Shown piece after piece: positions 1-7,136 of a stretch of 23,621 bases of DNA; within the stretch, counting starts at the first letter, position 1, and each line of letters starts with the position of its first letter. The notes below the pieces were generated by a model. The model saw nothing but the letters and a program-made list of their open reading frames with translations. It made no database searches and had not been told where the DNA came from. Made by a program: the position numbers and the translations under genes. Origin of the DNA: a bacterium (GTDB lineage: Bacteria > Chloroflexota > Dormibacteria > UBA8260 > Bog-877). The stretch spans positions 1 through 23,621 of the forward strand of contig JAJYWT010000026.1 in NCBI GenBank assembly GCA_021791345.1, read 5' to 3'.

Positions 1-495
1 CGGGCGCACCGTGCCCCACCCAGGCTCGGCGGACGGCGGCGCGACCGCCAGGCGCCGAGTGCAGAGGGTTCCGAGGTGAGCTGTCTGCGGGGACCCAACA
101 TGACCAGATTGCGCCAGAAGGCAGCACCCGGCCGGCGCCCGGTTGGTCCAGTGCTGCCCCAGGGCAGGCCCCACCAGGAATCGACCCCGCCCAAGTTCCC
201 GAACGCGCTCCCGCGGGTCCCGACCTGGACGAGACGTCCCTCGTGGCCCGCAGAGTGGCGCGAACTGGGCCGACCACTCCACGCCATTCCTGGACCACGC
301 CCAACCACGCTCTGTCTGGCCCGTCGGAGCCGGCTCCAAGCCCTGAAGGCCCGGTCGCTGGGCTCCGCCGGGGGGTATGACGTGGGGGGCCGGTCCAGGC
401 CGTCCAAGAGTGGGCGATTGGTCGGCGGGACAGGCTATGACCACCGAGCCGAGCCCGCCGAAGAGGAAGCAGGCGGTCCTGCCCACCGCTCCTCG
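1..495. other. No supportable gene; region downstream of the polyketide synthase
   Basis: Open frames exist on both strands, but their translations are Arg/Pro/Gly-rich, low in hydrophobic residues and match no family I know, as expected of non-coding GC-rich DNA. Because phenolic-lipid operons often carry a methyltransferase after the type III polyketide synthase, I looked for one on the minus strand. I found no S-adenosylmethionine-binding glycine motif in any frame. No tRNA, terminator hairpin with a T-run, or repeat stands out. Confidence 0.5.
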
Positions 496-1500
496 TCACG
501 CATCGACGCTGATCGATCCGGCTCTGAGTTGCAGGAGCTCCACCGAGACGCCCGGACCGAAGGCCATCGCCAGACCGCAGCCGGCATCAGGCTGCAGGCG
601 GGACAAGACGAAGAGCAGCGAGGCCGACGAGAGGTTTCCCACTTCGCGAAAGGAAGCGCGCGACGCTGCCAACCCGAACGGAGGGAGTGACAGGGCACGC
701 TCGACAGCGTCGAAGATCCGGGGCCCACCGGCGTGAACCGCGTAGAAGCTCATCTCCTGACCCCCAAAGGTGGTCACCAGCTCCGTCAACGCGGCCTCCA
801 GCCGGCCCGGGAGGTGCCGGTCCAGCACCGGGTGAAACCCGCCGTCCCGTAGTTGGAACCCCAGCAGGTGCTCGGTGTTGGGGATGAGCCGGGACCCCGC
901 CTTGGTGATGTGCAGCCCGGGGCCGTCGTCCCGCAGCACGGCGGCCGCCGCCCCGTCGCCGAACACGAGTGCGGCAGTGAGGTTGTCGAGGCTCAGATCG
1001 TCGGGGTCGAACGTCAACGAACACAACTCGACGCACACCACCAGCACGATCGCGGTGCGCTCCGCCTGGAGGTGGCGATGGGCTGCGGCCAGGGCGGCCC
1101 CGCCTCCGGAGCACCCCAGTTCAGTTAGCGGCAGGCGCAGCACCGAGGGCTTGAAGCCCATCGAGTTGGAAAGCCGGACATCCAGGGCGGGAACCATGTA
1201 GCCGGTGCAGGACACGGATATCAAGAGGTCGACCTGGGACGGCGACACTCCCGCGCTCGCCAGAGCGCGGCTCGCCGCGACCTCGGCCAGCCTCGGAGCC
1301 TCTTCAGAGTAGACCGCCATCCGCTCTGCGATCGTGCGGGGGCGAAAGGTCACGTCGACGGGCCGCACCAGATAGCGAGTCACCGGCTCGACCGCCAGCG
1401 CGGTCAGATGGGGCCAGTGACCCGCGATCACGGATCGTCCCTCGTCGGCCGCAAGGCGGTAAGAGGGAAGCGCCAGGCCCACACTGGCTATGGTGGTCAT
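496..1500 (-). CDS. Type III polyketide synthase (chalcone synthase-like)
   Basis: The 334-residue protein is a thiolase-fold type III polyketide synthase, which extends an acyl-CoA starter with malonyl-CoA and cyclises the product to a resorcinol, pyrone or similar ring. The catalytic triad is visible: Cys130 in TELGCSGGGAAL, His256 in YAVHAGGPRIFDAVE and Asn289 in VGNLSSASLLFVL. GFGPG-type C-terminal loop: FGPGVSVE near residue 315. Length is slightly short of the usual 350-390, mostly at the N-terminus. The ATG lies 3 nt after the stop of the upstream flavoprotein gene, so the two are almost certainly co-transcribed. In the Streptomyces srs operon a type III synthase works with a flavoprotein hydroxylase and a methyltransferase on alkylresorcinols; here the first two are present. 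The starter unit and product cannot be read from sequence. Confidence 0.93.
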   Translation of the reverse strand: MTTIASVGLALPSYRLAADEGRSVIAGHWPHLTALAVEPVTRYLVRPVDVTFRPRTIAERMAVYSEEAPRLAEVAASRALASAGVSPSQVDLLISVSCTGYMVPALDVRLSNSMGFKPSVLRLPLTELGCSGGGAALAAAHRHLQAERTAIVLVVCVELCSLTFDPDDLSLDNLTAALVFGDGAAAAVLRDDGPGLHITKAGSRLIPNTEHLLGFQLRDGGFHPVLDRHLPGRLEAALTELVTTFGGQEMSFYAVHAGGPRIFDAVERALSLPPFGLAASRASFREVGNLSSASLLFVLSRLQPDAGCGLAMAFGPGVSVELLQLRAGSISVDA

Positions 1501-1503
1501 CGG

Positions 1504-2613
1504 CTAAGCGAGGCCCAACAGGGCAGCCCAGTCCAGAGGGCGCAGAAGCCCCACGCCCGCGAGCCCCTGGTTCACCGTGAGCAGCCGCTGGAGGGCGACG
1601 GGGCGACGCCGCAACCCGTGAACCGCTCGGCGACTCAGGGTATCGGAGCCACCCAGGCGGAGTGCCATGCGCGTGACCAGCAGCCGCCTTCTCCACTGAT
1701 GGTGGCAGAGGGCCCGATATCGGGCCGGAGCTGACGCGGGGTCGTCGGTGAGAAGCCGCGCCAACCACCGTGCCTGCTGCAGCCCGGCGGTCATGGCGTC
1801 GCCGGTCACAGGATCGAGGAACCCCGCGGCATCTCCGACCAGGAAGACGCGAGCGCAGGACACCGCTCGCGGCCTTACGAAGAAGGGTCCAGCTCCGCTC
1901 AGGCGGCCAACCAGCGGAGCCGTGCGCAGATCCGGTCGGGCGGACCCGAGGAGGCGCCGGTAGGTACCCTGAACCGAACCGCCGCGGTCCCGGAGGCAGC
2001 CCCGGGGTCCCAGAACCGCGAAGAGCACCTCTTCTTTCCCCGCCGGGGCAAGGTAGGTCTCGACCTCGCCAAACAGGGTCACTTCGACGTCGGGGATCAT
2101 TGTGGGGGTGGCCAAGTGTCCCACCACGCCGAAGCGATGGCGCCCCCTTGGTACACCGGTCCACCCCATGAGACGTGAGACGGTCGAGCGGAGGCCGTCG
2201 GCTCCGATCACGGTACCGGCGGATATGGTACCCGTTGAAGTTTGCAGCTCGACTCGGTCCTCCAGGACCCGCATGCCCAGGACCCGGACCCCGGTGACGA
2301 CCTTGGCGCGCGATGCCAGGAGGGCGTCCAAGCGCAAGCGCCTGGTCCCGAAGCCGCATCCCTCGCGGAAGTCGCTGCGGACCGACTCGCCTCCGGGTAG
2401 ACGGTAGCGCACCCCGGCGATGGTTGGAAATCCAGCCTGCTGAAGGGAGATGCCCAGCGACTCCAGAATGGCCGCCCCCGCCGGCATGAGACCCTCGCCA
2501 CAGGGTTTGTCGCGCGGGTACTGGCGGGCGTCGAAGACGGTCGCGCTCGGGATCATCAGCCCCACCGCACAGCCGATCGGGCCCCCTCCCACAACCGCCA
2601 CGGGGAGATCCAT
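1504..2613 (-). CDS. FAD-dependent oxidoreductase (geranylgeranyl reductase/aromatic hydroxylase superfamily)
   Basis: The 369-residue protein has the three FAD-binding signatures of the PHBH/UbiH-geranylgeranyl reductase group: an N-terminal Rossmann motif VVGGGPIG (residues 7-14), GADGLRSTVSR (137-147), and a C-terminal VGDAAGFLDPVTGDAM around 259-274 that contacts the FAD ribityl and pyrophosphate. DKPCGEGL (35-42) is typical of the geranylgeranyl reductase-like subgroup. It starts at an ATG 36 nt after the rsgA stop and ends 3 nt before the polyketide synthase start. By position it most likely hydroxylates or otherwise oxidises the polyketide product, as SrsC does in Streptomyces. Reduction of a prenyl chain is the alternative. 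No transmembrane segment is evident, though the C-terminus is leucine-rich. Confidence 0.85.
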   Translation of the reverse strand: MDLPVAVVGGGPIGCAVGLMIPSATVFDARQYPRDKPCGEGLMPAGAAILESLGISLQQAGFPTIAGVRYRLPGGESVRSDFREGCGFGTRRLRLDALLASRAKVVTGVRVLGMRVLEDRVELQTSTGTISAGTVIGADGLRSTVSRLMGWTGVPRGRHRFGVVGHLATPTMIPDVEVTLFGEVETYLAPAGKEEVLFAVLGPRGCLRDRGGSVQGTYRRLLGSARPDLRTAPLVGRLSGAGPFFVRPRAVSCARVFLVGDAAGFLDPVTGDAMTAGLQQARWLARLLTDDPASAPARYRALCHHQWRRRLLVTRMALRLGGSDTLSRRAVHGLRRRPVALQRLLTVNQGLAGVGLLRPLDWAALLGLA

Positions 2614-2649
2614 GTGCGCTCAAGCTACCAGACGCGTGCCCGACGTCCC

Positions 2650-3708
2650 TCAGCGGTGAGCCGGACCGCAGAGACCAGCCTTCCCAGAGTGCCCCCGCTT
2701 TCGTCTCCCACCGGGTTGCGCCCGCTTGGCGGCCACCGCCGCTCTCTCCGTCTTCAGCTTCTGCCAGCTCAGAACCCGGTCCGAGGTGATCGTCCCGGCC
2801 GCCACGGCCGCGGAGACGGCGCACCCGGGTTCGGTTCGGTGAGCGCAGTCTCTGAACTTACAGTCGGCGGCGAGCCGCTCGACCTCCGCGAAGGCGACCT
2901 CCAACCCATCGTTCTGCAACCACAGCCCGACGGATCGCATGCCCGGGGTGTCCAGCAATATGCCGCCCCCGGGGACCACCAGCAACTCCCGGTGGGTGGT
3001 GGTGTGCCTCCCCTTACCGTCCGACCGCACCGCTCCGGTGGGCATGGACAGCGACTCGGTCAGCGCGTTTACCAAGCTGGACTTTCCGGCTCCGGACGGC
3101 CCGATCAGAGCAACGGTCAGGCCCGGCTTGAGGTGCTGATCGCGCAGCTCCTGGAGCCCATCGCCGGTTACGGTGCTGGAGGTGACCACCCCGGCCCCCC
3201 CGGCCACCCGCGCGGCGAGCTCGACCAGATGGCGGAGCTCGTTGGGCGCGCGACAGTCCGCCTTGGAGAGCACGACCACCGGGCGGGCGCCACTGTCCCA
3301 GGCCAAGGCCAGATAGCGCTGCAGAGCATGCGGGTTGAGCTCCCGGTCCAGTGCATGCACCAGCAGCGCTCTGTCGACGTTGGCGGCCACCACCTGGGCT
3401 TCGGTCGCGGCGCCCGCCCCTCGACGGAGAAAGGCTGATCGGCGCGCAAGCAACCCGACCACCCTTTGCTCACCTACAGAGCCAGGCCCGGGCGACATGA
3501 CCACCCAATCCCCCGTTGCTATGTGGAACCCCTGATAGCCGGCGCGAACCGGTGTGGGAGTGAGCACCGTGCAGCAGCGGCGGTCGATGCGCGACACCCG
3601 ACCGACCGCGGACTTTGGAGCCGCGATCAGCGCCAGTTCGCGGGCGCGCTCATCGTCCCAGCCCAGGGGTTCCAGTGATGCGAAGTCTTGCAGCAAGCGA
3701 GCGGTCAA
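2650..3708 (-). CDS. rsgA: RsgA, circularly permuted GTPase of 30S ribosome assembly
   Basis: RsgA (YjeQ) is a ribosome-stimulated GTPase that checks late 30S subunit maturation. The permuted motif order is clear: G4 SKAD at 148-151 precedes G1 GPSGAGKSS at 203-211, the switch-region GKGRHTTTH near 231-239, and G3 DTPG at 253-256. The C-terminal zinc site follows the family pattern C-x4-C-x-H-x5-C (Cys283, Cys288, His290, Cys296). An OB-fold region occupies about residues 35-95. The reading frame is open 40 codons further upstream to a GTG, but I choose the TTG at 3708 because a perfect AGGAGGT sits 5 nt before it and the resulting 352-residue protein begins like other RsgAs (short leader, then LGWDDERA). 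It lies between the pterin genes and the polyketide genes on the same strand, an unusual neighbourhood for a housekeeping factor. Confidence 0.95.
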   Translation of the reverse strand: MTARLLQDFASLEPLGWDDERARELALIAAPKSAVGRVSRIDRRCCTVLTPTPVRAGYQGFHIATGDWVVMSPGPGSVGEQRVVGLLARRSAFLRRGAGAATEAQVVAANVDRALLVHALDRELNPHALQRYLALAWDSGARPVVVLSKADCRAPNELRHLVELAARVAGGAGVVTSSTVTGDGLQELRDQHLKPGLTVALIGPSGAGKSSLVNALTESLSMPTGAVRSDGKGRHTTTHRELLVVPGGGILLDTPGMRSVGLWLQNDGLEVAFAEVERLAADCKFRDCAHRTEPGCAVSAAVAAGTITSDRVLSWQKLKTERAAVAAKRAQPGGRRKRGHSGKAGLCGPAHR

Positions 3709-3713
3709 GGACG

Positions 3714-3720
3714 ACCTCCT
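3714..3720 (-). promoter_or_regulatory. Strong Shine-Dalgarno that fixes the rsgA TTG start
   Basis: Read on the minus strand this is AGGAGGT, a near-perfect anti-16S match, 5 nt before the TTG at 3708. No comparable site precedes the longer GTG-initiated frame, so this site decides the start call. It lies in the 37-nt gap after the stop of the 29-codon small ORF. Confidence 0.85.
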
Positions 3721-3745
3721 AGTGGGAGGTGCCCGGCCGCAAGGC

Positions 3746-3835
3746 TCAGATGGGAGATGCCACCAGAGAAAGCCGGGCACTTGTGGTGCTGTCAGTTCGG
3801 AAGTGCGAGAGCGGCGATCTGAGATCACAAGCCAT
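3746..3835 (-). CDS. 29-residue small ORF with strong ribosome-binding site, upstream of rsgA
   Basis: An ATG at 3835 is preceded, 6 nt away, by GAGGAGGTGA, as good a ribosome-binding site as any in the window. The peptide begins MACDLRSPLSHFRTD, is 29 residues long and ends in TGA 37 nt before the rsgA start. It has a central Ser/Thr/Arg-rich stretch and no membrane segment or known domain. The strong site and its position suggest a translated leader peptide or a small protein coupled to rsgA. I do not recognise it, and chance occurrence is possible. The same frame is open further upstream, but no good start site serves that extension. Confidence 0.45.
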   Translation of the reverse strand: MACDLRSPLSHFRTDSTTSARLSLVASPI

Positions 3836-3879
3836 TGAACTCACCTCCTCGAACTCCAGCGTGGCCGACTTGAAAGCCC

Positions 3880-3908
3880 ACTCTAGCAATGGCCATCTCC
3901 TAGCGCAA
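3880..3908 (-). promoter_or_regulatory. Candidate sigma-70-type promoter upstream of the small ORF and rsgA
   Basis: On the minus strand TTGCGC (3903-3908) and TAGAGT (3880-3885) are separated by exactly 17 nt, a plausible -35/-10 pair with a weak -35 box. Transcription would start near 3873, giving a leader of about 38 nt to the small ORF. If real, rsgA and the polyketide genes can be transcribed independently of folE. In GC-rich DNA such matches occur by chance. Confidence 0.25.
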
Positions 3909-3939
3909 CCGCAACCACGAGCCGGCCGACTCGGCCAGC

Positions 3940-4767
3940 TCATGGTTGGGGCGCCGGCTGTCGCAGCCGGTAGCGCAGGAGGAGGTGGTCGCCAGCCCGC
4001 CGCACCGCCAACAGATGGGCTGGCGGGATCCCCTCCCCAAGGAGGTCAACACTGCCTGCGAAGCCGGCACGGCCTGCCTGGGCCGGCCTACCGGCCACGG
4101 CCGGAGAAAGGGTGAGGAACAGCTCATCGACCAGGGAGAGTTGGAGAAGCTGCCCCATGGAGGTCGGCCCAGCTTCGGTCAGCACCGCGCGGTGGCCGCG
4201 ATGTTGGAGTTCGGTGGCCAGCCACTGCCAATCCATGCGGGTGTCCGCGTACCCCAGCCAGCCAACTGCGGATGCGAGCCGGTGCCTCAGAACGGGCAGC
4301 CTCGACTCGGGCGCCACCACCAGCGCAGGCCCTTGGAGGGCGGGGTGCTCAGGGTCCAGGTCTCCTGAGCCCACCACGACCACCAGCTGCGGTTCGGCCG
4401 CTCTGCGCAGCCGGCGCCTGAGCTCCTGGAACTCCGGGGCCAAGGATGGATACGCCCGCTCCGCGGTCCACTTGGTGCCGGGACTGTCGCGCAAAGTCCC
4501 GGCGCCGACCACAACCGCATCCGCGCACGCTCGCAGCAAAGCCATTGAGAACCGGTCGGCCTGGCTGTGGCCCGAGAGCAGCGATCCCACATGCATCCTG
4601 CCCGGCACCCTGACCACCCCGTCGAGGCTGGAGACGAAATTGGCGTACCACAGCGGTTCAGAGAAGCCCAGTCCACCGCCGTAGTGGGCGCGGAGTGGCT
4701 CCGGCAGCGGATACTCGGCGAGCCCGCTGGCCTGGAACAGCAGCTCCACGAGATCAGCTCCAGCCAT
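3940..4767 (-). CDS. RibD C-terminal/dihydrofolate reductase-fold NAD(P)H reductase
   Basis: The 275-residue protein belongs to the RibD-C (DHFR-like) reductase family. NFVSSLDGVV at 43-52 is the substrate-side strand and loop, DAVVVGAGTLRDS at 83-95 is the central nucleotide-binding part, and TEAGPTSMGQLL at 197-208 is the glycine motif near the NADPH phosphate. There is no deaminase domain, so it is not a complete RibD. Family members reduce ribosylated diaminopyrimidinones or act as pteridine/dihydrofolate reductases. I choose the ATG at 4767, which overlaps the end of the dehydrogenase gene by 14 nt; an upstream start 15 codons earlier would add an Arg-rich tail. Placement right after folE and a QDPR-like dehydrogenase favours a pterin substrate over riboflavin synthesis, for which no other gene is present. 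That assignment is inference. Confidence 0.8.
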   Translation of the reverse strand: MAGADLVELLFQASGLAEYPLPEPLRAHYGGGLGFSEPLWYANFVSSLDGVVRVPGRMHVGSLLSGHSQADRFSMALLRACADAVVVGAGTLRDSPGTKWTAERAYPSLAPEFQELRRRLRRAAEPQLVVVVGSGDLDPEHPALQGPALVVAPESRLPVLRHRLASAVGWLGYADTRMDWQWLATELQHRGHRAVLTEAGPTSMGQLLQLSLVDELFLTLSPAVAGRPAQAGRAGFAGSVDLLGEGIPPAHLLAVRRAGDHLLLRYRLRQPAPQP

Positions 4768-5443
4768 ACACCGGGATCGCGCCGCCGCTGATCGGCCACC
4801 CGTCCGGCCCAAGCAGGAACGCGATGACCCTGGCGATGGCCTGGGGAGGGACCGCGCGGGTGCTGTCCCCGCCCAGGCGGTCCCGATTCGAGGGAGTGTC
4901 TATCACCGACGGCAGCACGGCGTTCACCCTCACCCGGTGAGGCGCCAGCTCCGCGGCGAGGACCTCGGTGAGTCGAACCACTCCGGCCTTGGCGACCGCG
5001 TAGGCGGCGCTCTGGGCGCCTGCGACCCTGGCAGCTCTGGAGCTCACATTGACAATGGCACCCGCGCCTCGCTGGGCGAGGCGCGGCGCTGCCTCCCGGC
5101 ACGCCAGCCAGGCTGAGTCGAGATTCACCTGAAGGCTTTCGCGGTAGGTCGGCCAGGTGGTGTCGGCGACGGTGCCGACCTGAAAGCCGCCCACCAGATT
5201 GACCGCGGCCACCACTTCGCCAAGCCCATCGATGCGGCGCCAGAGCGAGGCGACCGAATCTGGGTCGATGAGGTCAGCCCCCAGCCGGACCACAGCGCCC
5301 CTCTTGCCGCTGGTGGGCTCTGCCACCTCCTCAAATCCGGGCCTGCCCACCGCCACGACCGTGGTCGTCCCGGCGGCCAGCACCTCGACGACCGCCCGCC
5401 CGAGGGATCCGGCGGCGCCCGCGACGACGGTGAGCTCCCTCAC
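4754..5443 (-). CDS. Short-chain dehydrogenase/reductase resembling dihydropteridine reductase
   Basis: The 229-residue protein is a classical SDR. The cofactor loop is GAAGSLG (residues 9-15), the structural VNLVGG lies near 81-86, and the catalytic residues are Asn107, Ser134/Ser135 (NVSS), Tyr148 and Lys152 in YAVAK. The loop VLPSVIDTPSNR (176-187) resembles VLPVTLDTPMNR of mammalian quinonoid dihydropteridine reductase (recalled from memory, not aligned), and the C-terminal SGGAIPVYG fits the same group. Its GTG start overlaps the folE stop by 1 nt (TAGTG), so translation is probably coupled to folE. A role in reducing the pterin derived from FolE is the natural reading. Pteridine specificity cannot be proven from sequence, because many SDRs share this fold. 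Confidence 0.85.
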   Translation of the reverse strand: MRELTVVAGAAGSLGRAVVEVLAAGTTTVVAVGRPGFEEVAEPTSGKRGAVVRLGADLIDPDSVASLWRRIDGLGEVVAAVNLVGGFQVGTVADTTWPTYRESLQVNLDSAWLACREAAPRLAQRGAGAIVNVSSRAARVAGAQSAAYAVAKAGVVRLTEVLAAELAPHRVRVNAVLPSVIDTPSNRDRLGGDSTRAVPPQAIARVIAFLLGPDGWPISGGAIPVYGWS

Positions 5444-6105
5444 TACCCGAGGCCTCGGCCCACAGTGGTAAGGAACTCTGCCCGCAGCGCCGCATCCTCC
5501 TCGTAGGCGCCTCGCCAGACGGAGCTGTTGGTGCGGGTGGTCTCATTACGTACCCCGCGCATCCTGGTGCAGAGGTGCGTGGCGGACAGGTGGACCGCGA
5601 CTCCGTGGGGTCGCAGCTGATCCACCATCCAGTCCGCGATCTCCTGGCCCACCCGCTCCTGAACCGTGAACCGCCGCGCATACACGTTGACCAGCCGGGT
5701 GAGTTTGGAGAGTCCGACGATGTGCTCATGCGCGATGTAGGCGACGTGGGCGAATCCATGGAAGGGCAGGGAGTGATGCTCGCAAAGTGAATAGAAAGGT
5801 ATCGGGCCCTCGATGATCTGGCTGATCCTGCAGTCGGGCCCGCCCTGACACTCCGTCGGGAAGATGGTGAGCAACTTGGGATCGCCGTCATACCCCACGG
5901 TGGCATCCACGAGCGCCCTGACGAAGCGTCGAGGCGTGTTGCGCGTGCCCGGAGTGTCGAAGTTCATGCCCAGGGTGCGCAGGATCTCTGCGGCGTGTTC
6001 CTCCAGGCGGGCCACAACCTCGGCGTCCAGTTGTCGCGGTCGAGCTCCCGTCCAGAGGTGATCACGGCCGAGTCGGACCGCGGTCGGATCTTCGCTATCG
6101 CTCAC
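5443..6105 (-). CDS. folE: GTP cyclohydrolase I
   Basis: FolE converts GTP to 7,8-dihydroneopterin triphosphate, the first step to folate, biopterin and related pterins. The 220-residue protein has the zinc ligands Cys108 and His111 in YSLCEHHSLPFHG and Cys179 in THLCTRMRGV; AHEHIVGLSKLTRLV (125-139) and QERVGQEIAD (149-158) are standard family blocks. I prefer the GTG at 6105, which has GGGAG 8 nt upstream, over a GTG 16 codons earlier that lacks a site. It is the first gene of the minus-strand string and overlaps the dehydrogenase gene by 1 nt. No folP, folB or folK is nearby, so this copy may feed a dedicated pterin branch instead of, or as well as, folate. Pairing with two reductases supports that inference. 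Confidence 0.95.
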   Translation of the reverse strand: MSDSEDPTAVRLGRDHLWTGARPRQLDAEVVARLEEHAAEILRTLGMNFDTPGTRNTPRRFVRALVDATVGYDGDPKLLTIFPTECQGGPDCRISQIIEGPIPFYSLCEHHSLPFHGFAHVAYIAHEHIVGLSKLTRLVNVYARRFTVQERVGQEIADWMVDQLRPHGVAVHLSATHLCTRMRGVRNETTRTNSSVWRGAYEEDAALRAEFLTTVGRGLG

Positions 6106-6199
6106 TCGGAAGTCTCCCAATCCGGAACAACGTAAACATCGGGGGCCACCCACGACGGGGTCGCGACACCGGCCGGGCAGGCTGGTGGCTGAGGTTCTG

Positions 6200-6205
6200 A
6201 TTGTA
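6200..6205 (-). promoter_or_regulatory. Candidate -10 element for folE
   Basis: The minus strand reads TACAAT, five of six to consensus, about 95 nt upstream of the folE GTG and within the divergent spacer. I see no good -35 box at 16-18 nt, so an activator or an unusual -35 would be needed. The 310-nt spacer 6106-6415 between the divergent genes otherwise shows no gene or clear hairpin. Confidence 0.3.
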
Positions 6206-6367
6206 GTTTCACCTGCCGTTCGTGACCGCTCGGATGTGGGTCACCCAGGCGTTCGCCGAGCCCCATCCGACCATTCGCCCGGCCGACCGCGCAGCCGCAA
6301 GGCCCGCGATCCCCATCCCGATCCGGCAACACCCAAGGGTGCCTCCCGAGGGGGTACAGCCGGCCCG

Positions 6368-6373
6368 TACAAT
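6368..6373 (+). promoter_or_regulatory. Candidate -10 element for the DinB-fold gene
   Basis: TACAAT lies 42 nt upstream of the ATG at 6416, giving a leader of about 35 nt that contains the GGGGGA ribosome-binding site. No convincing -35 hexamer is present at the usual distance. Confidence 0.35.
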
Positions 6374-6415
6374 CGAGCTACTCGGGCTGGTGCCGAGGGC
6401 GTCTTGGGGGACACC

Positions 6416-6880
6416 ATGATCTCGAAGGACGACTACCTCTATTTTGTAGACGAGCAGCTGCAGGCGATGATCGCCATGGTGCTCGAACTGGGAGATGCGC
6501 TCGCCAACCAGGCGCTGGACGTCCCCGGCTCCAACTCGCCGTACGCGATCCTCACCCATTGCCTGGGCGTCATGGAGTACTGGGGAGGGCACGTGGTCGC
6601 GGGCCGGCCATCCTCACGCGACCGCGCTTCGGAATTCCGCGCCAGCGGCTCGGTCGAACACCTGGTCGACCGGGCCCGGGCGGGCCAGCGGCAACTGCAA
6701 GAGGACCTAATCGGGTCCGAGCCAAATCGCGCGGTAAACAACTCCCCCGGGGATGAGCTGCGGGGTTCGCCGATGGGCAAAACCCAAGGTGGCGCCCTCA
6801 TCCACATCTACGAGGAACTCGCACGGCACCGCGGCCACATGGACCTGACCCGCGACCTCCTCCTGGCTCGGAGGGGATAG
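6416..6880 (+). CDS. DinB/DUF664-family putative metal-binding protein
   Basis: The 154-residue helical protein fits the DinB/YfiT four-helix-bundle superfamily, close to DUF664. It begins with an amphipathic helix, has His48 in the ILTHCLG helix and a C-terminal EELARHRGHMDLTRD block with His138 and His141, matching the usual three-histidine metal site. Actinobacterial relatives include mycothiol-dependent enzymes and S-transferases, but the substrate here is unknown. The ATG at 6416 is preceded by GGGGGA at 5 nt; the frame stays open 77 codons upstream without another credible start. The gene is divergent from folE and convergent with the serine hydrolase gene; the 256-nt gap after it shows no clear terminator. 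Confidence 0.8.
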   Translation: MISKDDYLYFVDEQLQAMIAMVLELGDALANQALDVPGSNSPYAILTHCLGVMEYWGGHVVAGRPSSRDRASEFRASGSVEHLVDRARAGQRQLQEDLIGSEPNRAVNNSPGDELRGSPMGKTQGGALIHIYEELARHRGHMDLTRDLLLARRG

Positions 6881-7136
6881 GCGCCGCCTGGACCGGCTCC
6901 CCAGTCCACCTCTCAGCTTGGCCGGAGACCGCTGCTGAATTGGAGGGGCCCAGCAGGATCAGGGCATCGAGAGAGCGCTGGGGCACCGACAAGCCCTCCG
7001 CTGGGGGCAGATGCGGTTCGGCGACCAGCCGATTGCCCCTGGCCCAAACCTCCGTATCAGTTCACCCTAGCGGGCATCGCGCGGCATGAGCGCCCGCACG
7101 CCAGGGTTGGCCCAGAGTCGCTTGCCGCCGCGGTGG

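Noticed and set aside
1..495. Methyltransferase gene completing an srsABC-like operon
   Set aside because: No SAM-binding motif is visible in any minus-strand frame downstream of the polyketide synthase.
76..736. Plus-strand frames opposite the polyketide synthase end and the left edge
   Set aside because: No recognisable motifs or ribosome-binding site, and composition typical of random GC-rich frames.
1304..2824. A 506-codon minus-strand frame overlapping the flavoprotein gene
   Set aside because: The translation is Arg/Gly/Pro-rich without domains, while the alternative frame encodes a complete FAD-dependent enzyme with all three cofactor motifs.
3709..3828. Longer RsgA starting from the GTG at 3828
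   Set aside because: The extra 40 residues are not RsgA-like, no ribosome-binding site serves the GTG, and a perfect site precedes the TTG at 3708.
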